From positions 62,001-126,000 of the forward strand of contig JAHZAV010000001.1 of assembly GCA_019423745.1 (NCBI GenBank): DNA of 64,000 nt, given 5' to 3'. The number at the start of each line of letters is the position of its first letter. Positions within the stretch are counted from its first letter, which is position 1. This document shows positions 52,607 through 61,507 of this stretch, piece after piece. Source of the DNA: Lachnospiraceae bacterium (lineage in GTDB: Bacteria; Bacillota; Clostridia; Lachnospirales; Lachnospiraceae). The notes below the pieces were generated by a model. It was given only the letters and a program-made list of their open reading frames with translations. It was not told the origin of the DNA and did no database searches. The translations under genes were made by a program, and so were the position numbers.

Positions 52607-53341
52607 TTATCTGACATGTAAAATTCGTTCAGGCCAGCCTTTAATATTGCCATTTAAGATTGCGGTAAACATACGTTGTTTTGCGCCAGGATGTTCCATA
52701 TTTAATTGATGGACAAGCTCTTTCGCATATTGTCGTTTTGTATATCCATCAATGGGACATCTGCTTTTTACCACAGGAAGATTATATTTATTTTTAAATC
52801 CAATAACATCAGCCTCATCAACAAACATAATTGGGCGGATTACAGTCAGATCCATGCGGTCCAAATAGGTCTTTGGAGAAAAAGAATAAAACCTTCCTTC
52901 AAAAATCAAAGATAAGAGCATTGTTTCAATAATATCATCCTTATGGTGGGCATAAGCGACCTTATTACAACTCATTTCTTTTACAGCCTGGTTAAGAGCT
53001 CCTTTTCTCATTTTTGCACAAAGCGAACAGGGATTTGTTTCCTTCCTTTCCTCGAATAAAATATGTGCAATATCAGTTTTGACAATTTTGTAGGGGATAT
53101 CCAGTTCCCTGCATAGTTGTACAACAGGTGTAAAATCACACTTTTCATAACCAAGATCCACGGTAACAGCGCTTAAATCAAATTTTTGAGGATAAAATCG
53201 TTTTAATCCATGCAGAGCATATAGAAGAGTAAGGCTGTCTTTTCCGCCTGAAATTCCTACAGCAATATGATCTCCCTCCTGAATCATTTGGTATTCGTCT
53301 ACCGCTTTTCTAGTATAGCTTAACAATTGTTGTAATTTCAT
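52607..53341 (-). CDS. TtcA-like tRNA 2-thiolation PP-loop ATPase
   Basis: The 244-residue protein is an N-type ATP pyrophosphatase that adenylates a base for sulphur insertion, in TtcA making 2-thiocytidine 32 of tRNA. The PP-loop GISGGKDSLTLLYAL lies near residue 29, a CSLC pair near 110 and a further cysteine in SRCPIDGY near 195, which together could hold an iron-sulphur cluster. TtcA and TtuA are hard to separate by eye. It stands 31 bases after a Xer-like gene in the same direction. Confidence 0.85.
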   Translation of the reverse strand: MKLQQLLSYTRKAVDEYQMIQEGDHIAVGISGGKDSLTLLYALHGLKRFYPQKFDLSAVTVDLGYEKCDFTPVVQLCRELDIPYKIVKTDIAHILFEERKETNPCSLCAKMRKGALNQAVKEMSCNKVAYAHHKDDIIETMLLSLIFEGRFYSFSPKTYLDRMDLTVIRPIMFVDEADVIGFKNKYNLPVVKSRCPIDGYTKRQYAKELVHQLNMEHPGAKQRMFTAILNGNIKGWPERILHVR

Positions 53342-53372
53342 ATGTTTGTATGTATCCTTTCTTTTCTTTCCA

Positions 53373-54452
53373 TTAGTTTTCTCTAAGTTTTACAGCAGAT
53401 GCAGCCTGTCGGCGTCTGTTTTCATCAATTGCAGCATAATGCTTTTTGGTTGTATTTACATCTTTGTGCCCTAGTACATCAGCAACGAGATAAATATCTC
53501 CAGTTTCTTTATAAAGGGATGTTCCGTAAGTACTGCGAAGTTTGTGAGGAGTAATCTTTTTATTTGGAGTCACCTGTTGCGCGTATTTTTTTACCATATT
53601 TTCAACTGCCTGAACTCCCATGCGACGTCGCTGAGTAGAAAGGAAGAGAGCGTTTTCATGACCTGGCAGTGGATTGGCAGCCTTTCGGCTTCCTTCAATG
53701 TATTTGACGAGAGCCGCTTCAACTTCGTCTCCAAAATAAATAACCATCTGATTACCGCCTTTTCTTGTGACAGTGATCCCATCATTTTTGAAGTCTATAT
53801 CCGTAAGATCCAAACCAACACATTCAGAAACACGGATTCCTGTTCCTAAAAGAAGAGTAAGAATCGCAAGGTCTCTTTCTTTTGTTTTTTCATAATATCT
53901 CCTTGCCTGTCCGGAAAGAGAATTTCCACAGGATTCTACATGATCAAGAAGAAGAGCTACTTCATCTGCATCTAATCGAACAATTGCTTTTTCATGCTGC
54001 TTTGGCATATCTACCAACAGTGTAGGATTATTTGAAATATACTGATGCTTATGATAGTAAGAATAGAAACTACGAAGAGCAGACATTTTCCTGGCAAGTC
54101 CCTTTTCGCCGTTTGTCATTACTTCATCATCCTCACGTCTATACACTTTCAGGTACTCCATATATTCTTCGATGTCCACAGGCTTCAAATTGTCCAAATC
54201 AGACACATTAAACTGGTCAATGGAATATTTGCCGTAGATCGGATTGTTTTCCATTAGAAAGTGAAAAAACACCCTTATATCATAAGCATAATTCATACGG
54301 GTCCGAATTGATGATGTAGGTTCAATTGCGCGAAAAAAATCTTTGCTAAATGGAGGAAGCGTTTTTAAAATTTCCCTGAGCCTAATGGTATAATCAATTT
54401 CAGTCTGTTCATGATAAGTTTTGTTTTTAGCAATTGGCATTGTCTTTTTCAA
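53373..54452 (-). CDS. Tyrosine recombinase, XerC/XerD-like
   Basis: The 359-residue site-specific recombinase has a core-binding SAM-like domain (about residues 45-140) and a catalytic domain with all active residues: Arg in LLGTGIRVSECVGLDL, Lys in VTRKGGNQM, His-x-x-Arg in PHKLRSTYGTSL, His in LGHKDVNTTKKH and Tyr in HYAAIDE. It is about 60 residues longer than XerC or XerD through an N-terminal extension. With no phage or transposon genes near, a chromosomal Xer-type role is more likely than an integrase. Confidence 0.9.
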   Translation of the reverse strand: MKKTMPIAKNKTYHEQTEIDYTIRLREILKTLPPFSKDFFRAIEPTSSIRTRMNYAYDIRVFFHFLMENNPIYGKYSIDQFNVSDLDNLKPVDIEEYMEYLKVYRREDDEVMTNGEKGLARKMSALRSFYSYYHKHQYISNNPTLLVDMPKQHEKAIVRLDADEVALLLDHVESCGNSLSGQARRYYEKTKERDLAILTLLLGTGIRVSECVGLDLTDIDFKNDGITVTRKGGNQMVIYFGDEVEAALVKYIEGSRKAANPLPGHENALFLSTQRRRMGVQAVENMVKKYAQQVTPNKKITPHKLRSTYGTSLYKETGDIYLVADVLGHKDVNTTKKHYAAIDENRRRQAASAVKLREN

Positions 54453-54477
54453 CCCCTTATTTTAATCTCATTTATTT

Positions 54478-54506
54478 AGTATACTAAACTCAGATATTTT
54501 TGTCTA
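54478..54506 (-). promoter_or_regulatory. Promoter of the Xer-like gene
   Basis: On the minus strand TAGACA (54506-54501) and TATACT (54483-54478) have a 17-base spacer, ending 26 bases before the start codon. Confidence 0.7.
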
Positions 54507-54590
54507 TATCTTTTGGAAAAATCGGTATTTTACGTATAGATATATTTCGCTATTCTTCTATAGCAGATTTAAGTTTTCCATTATCGTAAT

Positions 54591-54631
54591 TATAAAACAA
54601 GGCAGACTTCAAATATCTGCCTTGTTTTATA
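54591..54631 (-). terminator. Terminator of the yneA-like gene
   Basis: A perfect 16-bp stem (54591-54606 with 54616-54631) has an AT-rich foot that gives a TTTTAT end on either strand and a 9-nt loop. The region between it and yneA (54632-54736) is AT-rich with nothing I can identify. Confidence 0.85.
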
Positions 54632-54736
54632 TAATAAATATGGGAGTATAATTATATATATAAAGCTATTCTCTGATTATAGAAATGTTTTATAACCATT
54701 AAGGAGAAAGCTTATATATCAAAAAATAACTGCAGA

Positions 54737-55081
54737 TCATTTATAATAGGCAACTGTTAAGTGCTGGCCTGCATAGATGGTTTCATTTGAAAGCTGGTTC
54801 ATAGCTTTCAGCTGATCTACATATTCTGAAATGGATATGTCTGTACCTTTAGTATAAGTTTTAGCAATATCCCATAAAGTATCTCCGGTTGTAATTTCAA
54901 TACTTCCATAATAAATTTCGGTTTGTGCTATATAGGTATCATCCTGGGCACGGACAAGTTTCGTACCAATCATGATACTAAAACAAAGCGCTATAAAAGC
55001 AGCTATTGTTACTAAAATAATTTTTTCACGCAATACTTCTCTTCGACGTTTACTTGCTGTATGCAATCTGTGTGCTCCCAT
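54737..55081 (-). CDS. YneA-like SOS cell division suppressor with LysM domain
   Basis: The 114-residue protein has a basic N-terminus, one span (IILVTIAAFIALCFSIMIG, residues 21-39) and a C-terminal LysM domain (EITTGDTLWDIAKTYTKGTD, ending QHLTVAYYK). This is the layout of YneA, which blocks septation during the SOS response until DNA is repaired. It is divergent from lexA, with a perfect TTGACA/TATAAT promoter overlapped by a LexA box. Its assignment rests on layout and context. Confidence 0.85.
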   Translation of the reverse strand: MGAHRLHTASKRRREVLREKIILVTIAAFIALCFSIMIGTKLVRAQDDTYIAQTEIYYGSIEITTGDTLWDIAKTYTKGTDISISEYVDQLKAMNQLSNETIYAGQHLTVAYYK

Positions 55082-55163
55082 TTCTAATCCCCTCCATAAT
55101 AGCCAGAGCTACCATTCATTCTGACAAGAAAAATATATTTTAATGTTACAGGAACGAATACTT

Positions 55164-55177
55164 CGAACATCTGTTCC
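55164..55177. promoter_or_regulatory. LexA (SOS) box 1
   Basis: CGAACATCTGTTCC matches the Gram-positive CGAAC-N4-GTTCG consensus, with only the last base different. It lies in the yneA leader, just downstream of its -10. Confidence 0.85.
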
Positions 55178-55187
55178 TTGTGCTTGA

Positions 55188-55216
55188 ATTATAATATGCG
55201 AACAAATGTTTGTCAA
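55188..55216 (-). promoter_or_regulatory. Promoter of the yneA-like gene
   Basis: On the minus strand a consensus TTGACA (55216-55211) and consensus TATAAT (55193-55188) have an ideal 17-base spacer. LexA box 2 covers the spacer and part of the -35. Confidence 0.9.
55199..55212. promoter_or_regulatory. LexA (SOS) box 2
   Basis: CGAACAAATGTTTG matches the SOS box with one consensus difference in the right half (GTTTG for GTTCG). It is inside the yneA promoter. Confidence 0.85.
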
Positions 55217-55234
55217 TAGGTTTTGCAAAAAAAC

Positions 55235-55261
55235 CGAACATACTTTCTAAACATTTGTTTG
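55235..55261. promoter_or_regulatory. LexA (SOS) boxes 3 and 4, tandem
   Basis: CGAACATACTTTCT (55235-55248, weak right half) is followed by TAAACATTTGTTTG (55248-55261). The second overlaps the -35 of the lexA promoter. Confidence 0.65.
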
Positions 55262-55287
55262 CCTTTTCAGAGGGGGTATGTTAGAAT
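55259..55287 (+). promoter_or_regulatory. Promoter of lexA
   Basis: TTGCCT (55259-55264) and the extended -10 TGTTAGAAT (hexamer 55282-55287) have a 17-base spacer. A SOS box overlaps the -35, fitting autorepression. Confidence 0.7.
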
Positions 55288-55331
55288 ACAATATATAATA
55301 ATATCTTGACTATCTTTAAGGGGGAACTATT

Positions 55332-55946
55332 ATGGCACAGGGAAAGATCAGTCCCAAGCAAAAGGAAATATTAGAATATATTAAAGATCAGATTATTCAG
55401 AGAGGGTTTCCGCCTGCAGTGCGTGATATTTGTGAAGCAGTGCATTTGAAATCCACTTCTTCTGTTCACTCTCACCTTGAAACATTAGAGAAGAACGGTT
55501 ATATACGCCGGGATCCTACGAAACCCCGTGCAATTGAAATTTTAGACGATACTTTTAATCTTACACGGAGGGAAATAACAAATGTTCCTTTAGTTGGACG
55601 TGTTGCTGCCGGGGAACCGATTCTTGCACAGGAGAATATAGAGAATTATTTTCCGGTTCCCGTGGAAATGCTTCCAAACAACAACACATTCCTTTTGACA
55701 GTAAAGGGTGAAAGCATGATTAATGCTGGTATTCTGGATGGTGATTATGTGCTTGTGGAGGAACAACATACTGCTCACAATGGAGACATGGTAGTTGCCT
55801 TGATTGAGGATGGGGCTACAGTCAAAACCTTTTACCGTGAAGAGGGAATTATCCGGCTTCAGCCTGAAAATGATTTTATGGATCCTATTATGGTAAAAGA
55901 TGTACAGATTTTAGGAAAAGTTATTGGTGTATTTCGATTTTTCTGA
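55332..55946 (+). CDS. lexA: LexA repressor
   Basis: LexA represses SOS genes and cleaves itself when bound to RecA filaments. The 204-residue protein has the winged helix-turn-helix (KQKEILEYIKDQIIQRGFPP, STSSVHSHLETLEKNGYIRR), the Ala-Gly cleavage site in GRVAAGEPILAQ near residue 91, the nucleophile serine in VKGESMINAGILDGDYVL near 127 and the lysine in DGATVKTFYRE near 165. All catalytic parts are intact. It stands divergent from the yneA-like gene across four SOS-type boxes. Confidence 0.97.
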   Translation: MAQGKISPKQKEILEYIKDQIIQRGFPPAVRDICEAVHLKSTSSVHSHLETLEKNGYIRRDPTKPRAIEILDDTFNLTRREITNVPLVGRVAAGEPILAQENIENYFPVPVEMLPNNNTFLLTVKGESMINAGILDGDYVLVEEQHTAHNGDMVVALIEDGATVKTFYREEGIIRLQPENDFMDPIMVKDVQILGKVIGVFRFF

Positions 55947-55948
55947 CT

Positions 55949-56641
55949 TTAAGATGAGAATTCCCTGTCCCGGATAATCCGTCCGTCTTCCATATAAAGG
56001 ATTCGATCACATTGTTTTGCAAGCTCTTCATCATGGGTTACCATGAGAATGGTGATATTGTAAATTCGATTAAGCTTTTTCAAAAGATTCATGACAATAT
56101 TTCGGTTTTTCTTATCCAGACTGCCTGTTGGCTCATCGGCTAAGATTACTGCAGGGGATGCCGCTATTGCTCTTGCGATAGCGGCTCTTTGCTGCTGGCC
56201 TCCGGACAGCTGGCAGGGAAGGGACTCTCTTTTACCGGTCAATCCCGTTTCTTCCAAAAGTTTTTCCAGCCTTTTTTTTGAGAGCTCTTTTCCGTCTAAA
56301 AGTAAGGGAAGAACAATATTCTCTTCCACATTCAAATATGGAAGCAGGTAGATGGACTGATAAATCATGCCAATGTGGCGTCTCCTGAATACAGAGCGTT
56401 CGCCTCTTTTCATTTTATAAATCTCTTTTCCATGGATTACTACTCTTCCGCTGTCCGGCTCATCAATTCCTCCAATAACATGAAGAAGCGTAGATTTTCC
56501 ACAGCCGGATGTGCCCAGAACAGCGACAAACTCTCCAGATTCAATGGAAAGTGACGTCTCCTTTAGGGCATGCACAGAATTTTCCTTTGAACCATAGGTC
56601 TTACTGATTTTTGAAGCCAGTATTTTGTTATCTTCTTTCAT
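55949..56641 (-). CDS. ABC transporter ATP-binding protein (LolD/MacB type), second copy
   Basis: The 230-residue nucleotide-binding protein has Walker A LGTSGCGKSTLLHVIGG near residue 42, the Q-loop region IGMIYQSIYLLPYLNVEENI, signature LSGGQQQRAAIARAIA near 143, and Walker B VILADEPTGSLD. It is the type that energises FtsX-like permeases. It ends the operon, 3 bases after the permease stop, and gives the system two ATPases with the copy at 58999. Possibly the two form a heterodimer on one permease. Confidence 0.94.
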   Translation of the reverse strand: MKEDNKILASKISKTYGSKENSVHALKETSLSIESGEFVAVLGTSGCGKSTLLHVIGGIDEPDSGRVVIHGKEIYKMKRGERSVFRRRHIGMIYQSIYLLPYLNVEENIVLPLLLDGKELSKKRLEKLLEETGLTGKRESLPCQLSGGQQQRAAIARAIAASPAVILADEPTGSLDKKNRNIVMNLLKKLNRIYNITILMVTHDEELAKQCDRILYMEDGRIIRDREFSS

Positions 56642-56644
56642 TTA

Positions 56645-59002
56645 CTATTCCTCCCTCCGGATCACTGCAATCATATCCATTTTTCTAAGTTCCTTTGCTG
56701 TATACAGGAAAGGCAGAATAACTGTGGCAAGAGTGATAAGAATTTGTCCTGCAATGAGAATAAAAGGAACTTCCCAGAGCGACGTCAGCTGCGGCGCTCC
56801 CCCGTCATTGCACAGCCCTGATAAGAAAAAGAGACTTAAAGGAATTCCAATTATAATTCCGGCAAATAAGTAGATAAAATGTTCCAGAAAAATCATTTTT
56901 ATGATTCTTCGGCGTGTCATTCCAATACTTTGCAGCAGAGCAAATTCTTTTTGTCTTTTTCTTAGACTTCCGGCGTCTTTCTGAAGGATAATAAACAGCG
57001 CTGCCAGCCAGACTGCACTTACAAGAGCAGCTACCAAAAGCAGATGAATCCCTTCTCCTCCGGTAAAAAACGATTCCTGATACTCACCTGCAAAGCTATG
57101 TATCTGAAAATTTTCAAGACCGGTTTCTTCTGCAATTTGGTTTAGCTGTTTAATAATCTCCTGTTCTTCCTGTATTCTCTGTAATATACCACTGGGATAT
57201 AAAATATCATCCAACGGAACAGATTCTCCCTTATCCCTTTCCAGTACAATTTCAAAATGAGCAGAATTTCTTTGATAAGGTTTTATTAGCTGGTCAAAGC
57301 TTTCCATAGTCATATACAAGATCGTTTTGAGGTCTATTCTGTTTAAATAGTAAGAACTTCCAAATGACCCATTCTGACGTTCTTGCTGTGTCAGCAGATA
57401 AGACGGTAAAAGAACATTTGATTCATGCTCTTTTACAGAAAAAATACTGGATATAATAGGAATATTTTTCTTTTCTCCATTGATCATTAATGGAAATTCT
57501 TTCATAGAGAGCATATCATTATAAGGAGTCTCCAGGATTGCTGCTTCTAATGGAAAATCTTCCTGTGTTGTCTGCTCAGATTTTCCGGTAGTCTCCAGAT
57601 AACGCTTAAAACTTTCATTGTCAATTCCTATAGGATACATAGGAGGGCTAATCCCGTACATTGTATAAAATTCAATTTTCGATTCTTGGTTGATTTCCTT
57701 TAGATATTCCATAGCTTCATCTTCGTTTAAAGTTTCCAGAGGATTATAATCTTCTGCTTCTTTAACAAGAGAAATCTGATTGATCTGTGGAATTTCTTTC
57801 GCATTTTCTCTAAATGCCTCCAGCTTGTCGGTATCGCTACTGTCAGCGTCAGCCCACAGAGAAAAATGAGGGTACACAATAGTACTTTGACCAACGGATG
57901 TCATACCCTGTACATAAATGACGCCATTTAAAAACACGCATAATGCAATTACAAGCAGAGCGGAAGAAACATAGTAATTTTTATGATTCATTCTGACATT
58001 TTTAATTGCCAGTAAAGTCTCCGCTTTAAAGAAATGCTTTTTAGCAGAAAGAAGTACGGCTGTTCGGGTGTATTCCTCTTCTTCGTCATAGCCAGATATT
58101 AAATTCAGTACATTTTCATGCTTTATTCTTTCATATACACCCTGACCGGAAAGAAAGATCAGCACAGCGCTTCCAATTATTATACCAAGCAACCAGAGAA
58201 CGTTTATGTGTATTTTAAGATCATAGGCAGAAAGATAAACTTTGTTTAGATATTGAATACATGCGAAAAGAATTCCAATTCCGAGAATGAGTCCAAGTGG
58301 TATGGCAAGACAGCCGGCCAGTATGGTTTCGCCGTAAGCAAAGTATTTTTTCTGGCGGGATGAGATGCCAATGCCATCCAAAAGTCCCAGTGTTTTACGC
58401 TTTTCTTCTAGGCCGGAAAGAACAACATAATAGAGCAAAACAGCCGCAAACAACGAAATAACAAAATCAATCAACAGGATTGCCCAGGCAGATCCGGCTG
58501 TTGTTGCGGAAACATTGATCCCGTAATAGCCTAACAATTTTTCATTAAAAGTGATATCATATCTGGAAATTACAGATTTATTTGTCCTGGAAAAGATTAC
58601 TCTTTGTTCCTCTTCCGGCAGAAGATCCATGAGTATTTCATCTCCTACTTCTTGTGATCTTTCGAAAATGGAGAGGGAGATGCGTTTGAAAGAAACACCG
58701 TAACATGCCCGTCCCTCTTGCACCGTTCCATTCTCAGGACATGACGGAAGTTTCCACACTTGCTGAATGTTAGAATTTTCCATCAGTTTTTCTGCCTGTA
58801 CCGGAGTAAGATTATGAAAAACAGATTCGTATGGGCCTTTTTCTTCTTTTTCTTGCTGAATCATAGCATGAAGGCAGGAAGTAGAAAATACAGTCATAAC
58901 TGTAATGAGACAAACGGCAGCTGTCATTCCAAGAACAAGTATTACAAATTTTAAAATTTTTTGCCGGATTTCTTTTGTAAGAAGTTTCCATATTACTTTC
59001 AT
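56645..59002 (-). CDS. FtsX-domain ABC transporter permease
   Basis: The 785-residue membrane protein has an N-terminal span (FVILVLGMTAAVCLITVMTV), a first FtsX domain (about residues 215-330), more spans near 370-400, an extracytoplasmic region of about 270 residues, and a second FtsX domain near the C-terminus (LLLVAALVSAVWLAALFIIL and onward). Such permeases act in antimicrobial-peptide defence, lipoprotein transport or signalling to a sensor kinase. The start was set at ATG 59002, overlapping the upstream ATPase stop (ATGA). Confidence 0.9.
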   Translation of the reverse strand: MKVIWKLLTKEIRQKILKFVILVLGMTAAVCLITVMTVFSTSCLHAMIQQEKEEKGPYESVFHNLTPVQAEKLMENSNIQQVWKLPSCPENGTVQEGRACYGVSFKRISLSIFERSQEVGDEILMDLLPEEEQRVIFSRTNKSVISRYDITFNEKLLGYYGINVSATTAGSAWAILLIDFVISLFAAVLLYYVVLSGLEEKRKTLGLLDGIGISSRQKKYFAYGETILAGCLAIPLGLILGIGILFACIQYLNKVYLSAYDLKIHINVLWLLGIIIGSAVLIFLSGQGVYERIKHENVLNLISGYDEEEEYTRTAVLLSAKKHFFKAETLLAIKNVRMNHKNYYVSSALLVIALCVFLNGVIYVQGMTSVGQSTIVYPHFSLWADADSSDTDKLEAFRENAKEIPQINQISLVKEAEDYNPLETLNEDEAMEYLKEINQESKIEFYTMYGISPPMYPIGIDNESFKRYLETTGKSEQTTQEDFPLEAAILETPYNDMLSMKEFPLMINGEKKNIPIISSIFSVKEHESNVLLPSYLLTQQERQNGSFGSSYYLNRIDLKTILYMTMESFDQLIKPYQRNSAHFEIVLERDKGESVPLDDILYPSGILQRIQEEQEIIKQLNQIAEETGLENFQIHSFAGEYQESFFTGGEGIHLLLVAALVSAVWLAALFIILQKDAGSLRKRQKEFALLQSIGMTRRRIIKMIFLEHFIYLFAGIIIGIPLSLFFLSGLCNDGGAPQLTSLWEVPFILIAGQILITLATVILPFLYTAKELRKMDMIAVIRREE

Positions 59003-59682
59003 AGTGTTTGCCCTAAAGAATGGATGCAGCCGTCTTTTAATTCCAGAATATGATCGCAGATCTGTGCCAGGTCCAGATTGTGTGTTGCCATCAGTACCGT
59101 TCGGTGATAAAAAGTGGCACATTTTTTGAGCATTCCCATAATTTCTAAAGACTGGCGGGTGTCCAGGCATGCGGTGGGTTCGTCTGCCAGTATCAGTTCC
59201 GTATCTGAAAAAAGCGCTCTGCCCAGGACAACTCTTTGCTTTTCACCTCCGGACAGCTGCCGGGGATACCGATCTTTTTTTCCTGACAGGCAAAGAGAAG
59301 AAAGAATATTTTCCAGTTTCTCTCCATCCAGATATTTTCCAGTATCCATCAAAACAGGAAGTGTAATATTCTCTTCTACAGTAAGACCCGGAAGAAGGGC
59401 TGGTTCCTGAAATACAACTGCAATATGGCGGCGCCGAAAAATAGCTGCTTCCTGTTCCGCCATAGTTTGTATATTTCTTCCTCCTACAATGATTTCGCCG
59501 CTGTCTGGTTTCAAAAGGCCTGCAAGAAGATTAAGGATGGTTGTTTTCCCTGAACCTGAAATTCCTACAAGTGCAGTAAAACAACCTTCTTCAAGAGAAA
59601 AAGAGACATGATTCAATACGGTTTCTCCTCCTCCTGGGCCGGGAAATACTTTTTTTACATCGGTCACTGTAACGGCTTCCAT
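58999..59682 (-). CDS. ABC transporter ATP-binding protein (LolD/MacB type), first copy
   Basis: The 227-residue ATPase has Walker A LVGISGSGKTTILNLLAG near residue 36, signature LSGGEKQRVVLGRALF near 138, Walker B LILADEPTACLD and an H-loop in LMATHNLDLAQ. It differs enough from the copy at 55949 not to be a recent duplicate. The likely start is ATG 59682 behind AAAGGA; ATG 59709 would add nine residues. It lies 71 bases after the kinase gene. Confidence 0.93.
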   Translation of the reverse strand: MEAVTVTDVKKVFPGPGGGETVLNHVSFSLEEGCFTALVGISGSGKTTILNLLAGLLKPDSGEIIVGGRNIQTMAEQEAAIFRRRHIAVVFQEPALLPGLTVEENITLPVLMDTGKYLDGEKLENILSSLCLSGKKDRYPRQLSGGEKQRVVLGRALFSDTELILADEPTACLDTRQSLEIMGMLKKCATFYHRTVLMATHNLDLAQICDHILELKDGCIHSLGQTL

Positions 59683-59753
59683 TCTTTCTATCCTTTCTAT
59701 CTCTAGCATACAGGATTCTTCTTACATCTTCCTTGCAAAACCCGAAAAAAATC

Positions 59754-60677
59754 TTACAATTTTGTCAGGATTGGAAGAAATACAGAAAATGTATTTCCCT
59801 CTCCTTCTTTTGAATCCACTGTAATATAGCCTTGTTCCTTTTCTAAAATTAATCTTGAAAGATACAGTCCGATTCCCCATCCCTCTTTTCCTGCTGATGA
59901 ATTACCTCTGTAAAATTTCTGAAAAATACGATGATATTCTTCTTTGGAAATAGCGGGTCCCTGGTCCTGGATCCGTACTGCGCCATAAGTCTCATATACT
60001 TCAAAAGATAAATGTACAGTAGACTTTCCGGGAGCATATTTTACAGCATTGTCCAGAAGATTAATAAATACTTCTTCCGTCCAGCGCGGGTCGTGAAGGA
60101 CAGGACATTGTGGAAAGGGAGTCATCTCAAAAGAAATCTCTTTTTGATCCGCCTTTGGAAGAACTGTTTCTACTGCTTTTTGAAGCGTATCAAGAATGGA
60201 ACCATTATCTGGTGTAAGAGAAATAATGCCCCGTTCCAGATCAACCATTTGAAAGAGTGCATTAAGAAGCCACTCTAGTTTGTCTGTCTGTTCATCCAGA
60301 CGTTTTTCCAACTGCATTTTTTTCTGTAAGGACAAGCTGGAGGATTTTAAAAGATCCTGATAAAGACGTATATTAGAAAGAGGTGTTTTCAACTGGTGGG
60401 AAAGGTCGGAGATTAAACCTTGTATAACCTCCTTTTCTTTCATTGCTGCCAGAGTTTCCTTGTTATATTTTTTTGAAATGCGGATAAAAAGATCCTGGAT
60501 GACGGTTTCATCTCCCTCAGCAGGAATATGAGATGGTATTTCTTCCCCATCAAGAATGTTTTTAACAAATTTTTGTACATTTTGGTATAACAAAAAATAG
60601 CGTCGTCTAAAATGCATAAGTCCGAAAAGGGCTGCTGTAAAAGAACAAATAAAAACAATCATTAGTATCTCTTTCAC
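59754..60677 (-). CDS. Sensor histidine kinase (short, single-span)
   Basis: The 307-residue kinase has one N-terminal span (ILMIVFICSFTAALFGLMHF) and no visible sensor domain or HAMP. The phosphoacceptor is His94 in LISDLSHQLKTPLSNIRLYQ. The ATPase domain shows the N-box EEVFINLLDNAVKYAPG, a degenerate G1 (QDQGPAIS) and G2 GWGIGLYLSRLIL. Small kinases of this type often read signals through a partner ABC transporter. A GTG start at 60677 behind AGGAGAG was chosen over TTG 60695. Confidence 0.92.
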   Translation of the reverse strand: MKEILMIVFICSFTAALFGLMHFRRRYFLLYQNVQKFVKNILDGEEIPSHIPAEGDETVIQDLFIRISKKYNKETLAAMKEKEVIQGLISDLSHQLKTPLSNIRLYQDLLKSSSLSLQKKMQLEKRLDEQTDKLEWLLNALFQMVDLERGIISLTPDNGSILDTLQKAVETVLPKADQKEISFEMTPFPQCPVLHDPRWTEEVFINLLDNAVKYAPGKSTVHLSFEVYETYGAVRIQDQGPAISKEEYHRIFQKFYRGNSSAGKEGWGIGLYLSRLILEKEQGYITVDSKEGEGNTFSVFLPILTKL

Positions 60678-60679
60678 GT

Positions 60680-61354
60680 TTATCTCTCCTGCCAAATATA
60701 TCCCATACCGTGCATGGTTCGTATTTTTTTTGGTTTTGAAGGATTCTCTTCTATTTTTAGCCGTAGTCTGCGAATAGCTACTGCCAGCGTATTTTCATCC
60801 ACATAGTTTTCGCTGGAATCCCAGATATGATTTAATATCTGTTCTTTGGAAAGAATCTGTCCTCTATTTTCTAAGAAGAATTTTAAAAGTCGAAATTCGA
60901 TTCCACTTAAAAATATTTTTTCACCGTTTAAACATACCTCTCCACCCTTAAGATCCATAGTAAGGTTTTCGGATGTCAATAGAAATGGTTCTGTTTTCTT
61001 TTTCAGTATTTTACGTACCCTCGCCTGTAAAACGGCAAGAGAAAAAGGTTTGCGCATAAAATCGTCAACGCCAAATTCCAAAGCCTGGATTTCATCAATC
61101 TCTGACCCCCTTGCGGTTAACATTAAAACAGGAAGGGAAGAATATTCCCTAAGTCGCTTTACCATTTCAAATCCGTTCCCATCTGGAAGGTTACAGTCCA
61201 GAACAACAAGATCACAGTTGTTATCTTTTAAAACAGATCTTCCTTCTTTTGCTGTACCTGCTGATACTACTTCATATCCCTCAAGTTCAAATGCGGTTTT
61301 TAGTCCTTCGCAAAGCGCCTCATCGTCTTCTATTATGCCAATTCGAATCGTCAT
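60680..61354 (-). CDS. OmpR/PhoB-family response regulator
   Basis: The 224-residue regulator has a receiver domain with acidic pocket E9-D10-D11, phosphoacceptor Asp53 in LVVLDCNLPDGNG, Thr in LMLTARG and Lys in DDFMRKPFSL, and a C-terminal winged helix (LSGIEFRLLKFFLENRGQIL, NTLAVAIRRLRLKIEENPSK, terminal MHGMGYIWQ). The start was set at ATG 61354, 7 bases behind GGAG. It leads the operon; its stop precedes the kinase start by 2 bases, and it most likely controls the ABC genes downstream. Confidence 0.94.
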   Translation of the reverse strand: MTIRIGIIEDDEALCEGLKTAFELEGYEVVSAGTAKEGRSVLKDNNCDLVVLDCNLPDGNGFEMVKRLREYSSLPVLMLTARGSEIDEIQALEFGVDDFMRKPFSLAVLQARVRKILKKKTEPFLLTSENLTMDLKGGEVCLNGEKIFLSGIEFRLLKFFLENRGQILSKEQILNHIWDSSENYVDENTLAVAIRRLRLKIEENPSKPKKIRTMHGMGYIWQER

Positions 61355-61507
61355 TTTGTACTCCAATTATTTATATTATTTATATTTTTTATTTTCCGTA
61401 TATTATGACTTAAGCATGGATGCTGATTTTGAGTAAGAAAAATTTATACAGGAAAACCATTCTTAATATCAGTATATCGATATTTCTTTGTTTTTACAAG
61501 AATTAAG

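Noticed and set aside
53373..54452. Integrase of a mobile element
   Set aside because: No attachment-site duplication, phage gene, excisionase or cargo is present; neighbours are housekeeping genes, so a resident Xer-type recombinase is more likely.
54632..54736. dif-like AT-rich sequence near the Xer-like recombinase gene
   Set aside because: The TATAATTATATATATAA core recalls dif, but the flanking arms do not match the Firmicutes dif consensus and no 28-bp match was found.
54690..54736. Possible small gene behind an AAGGAG on the plus strand
   Set aside because: No ATG, GTG or TTG follows at a usable distance, and the region is antisense to the yneA transcript.
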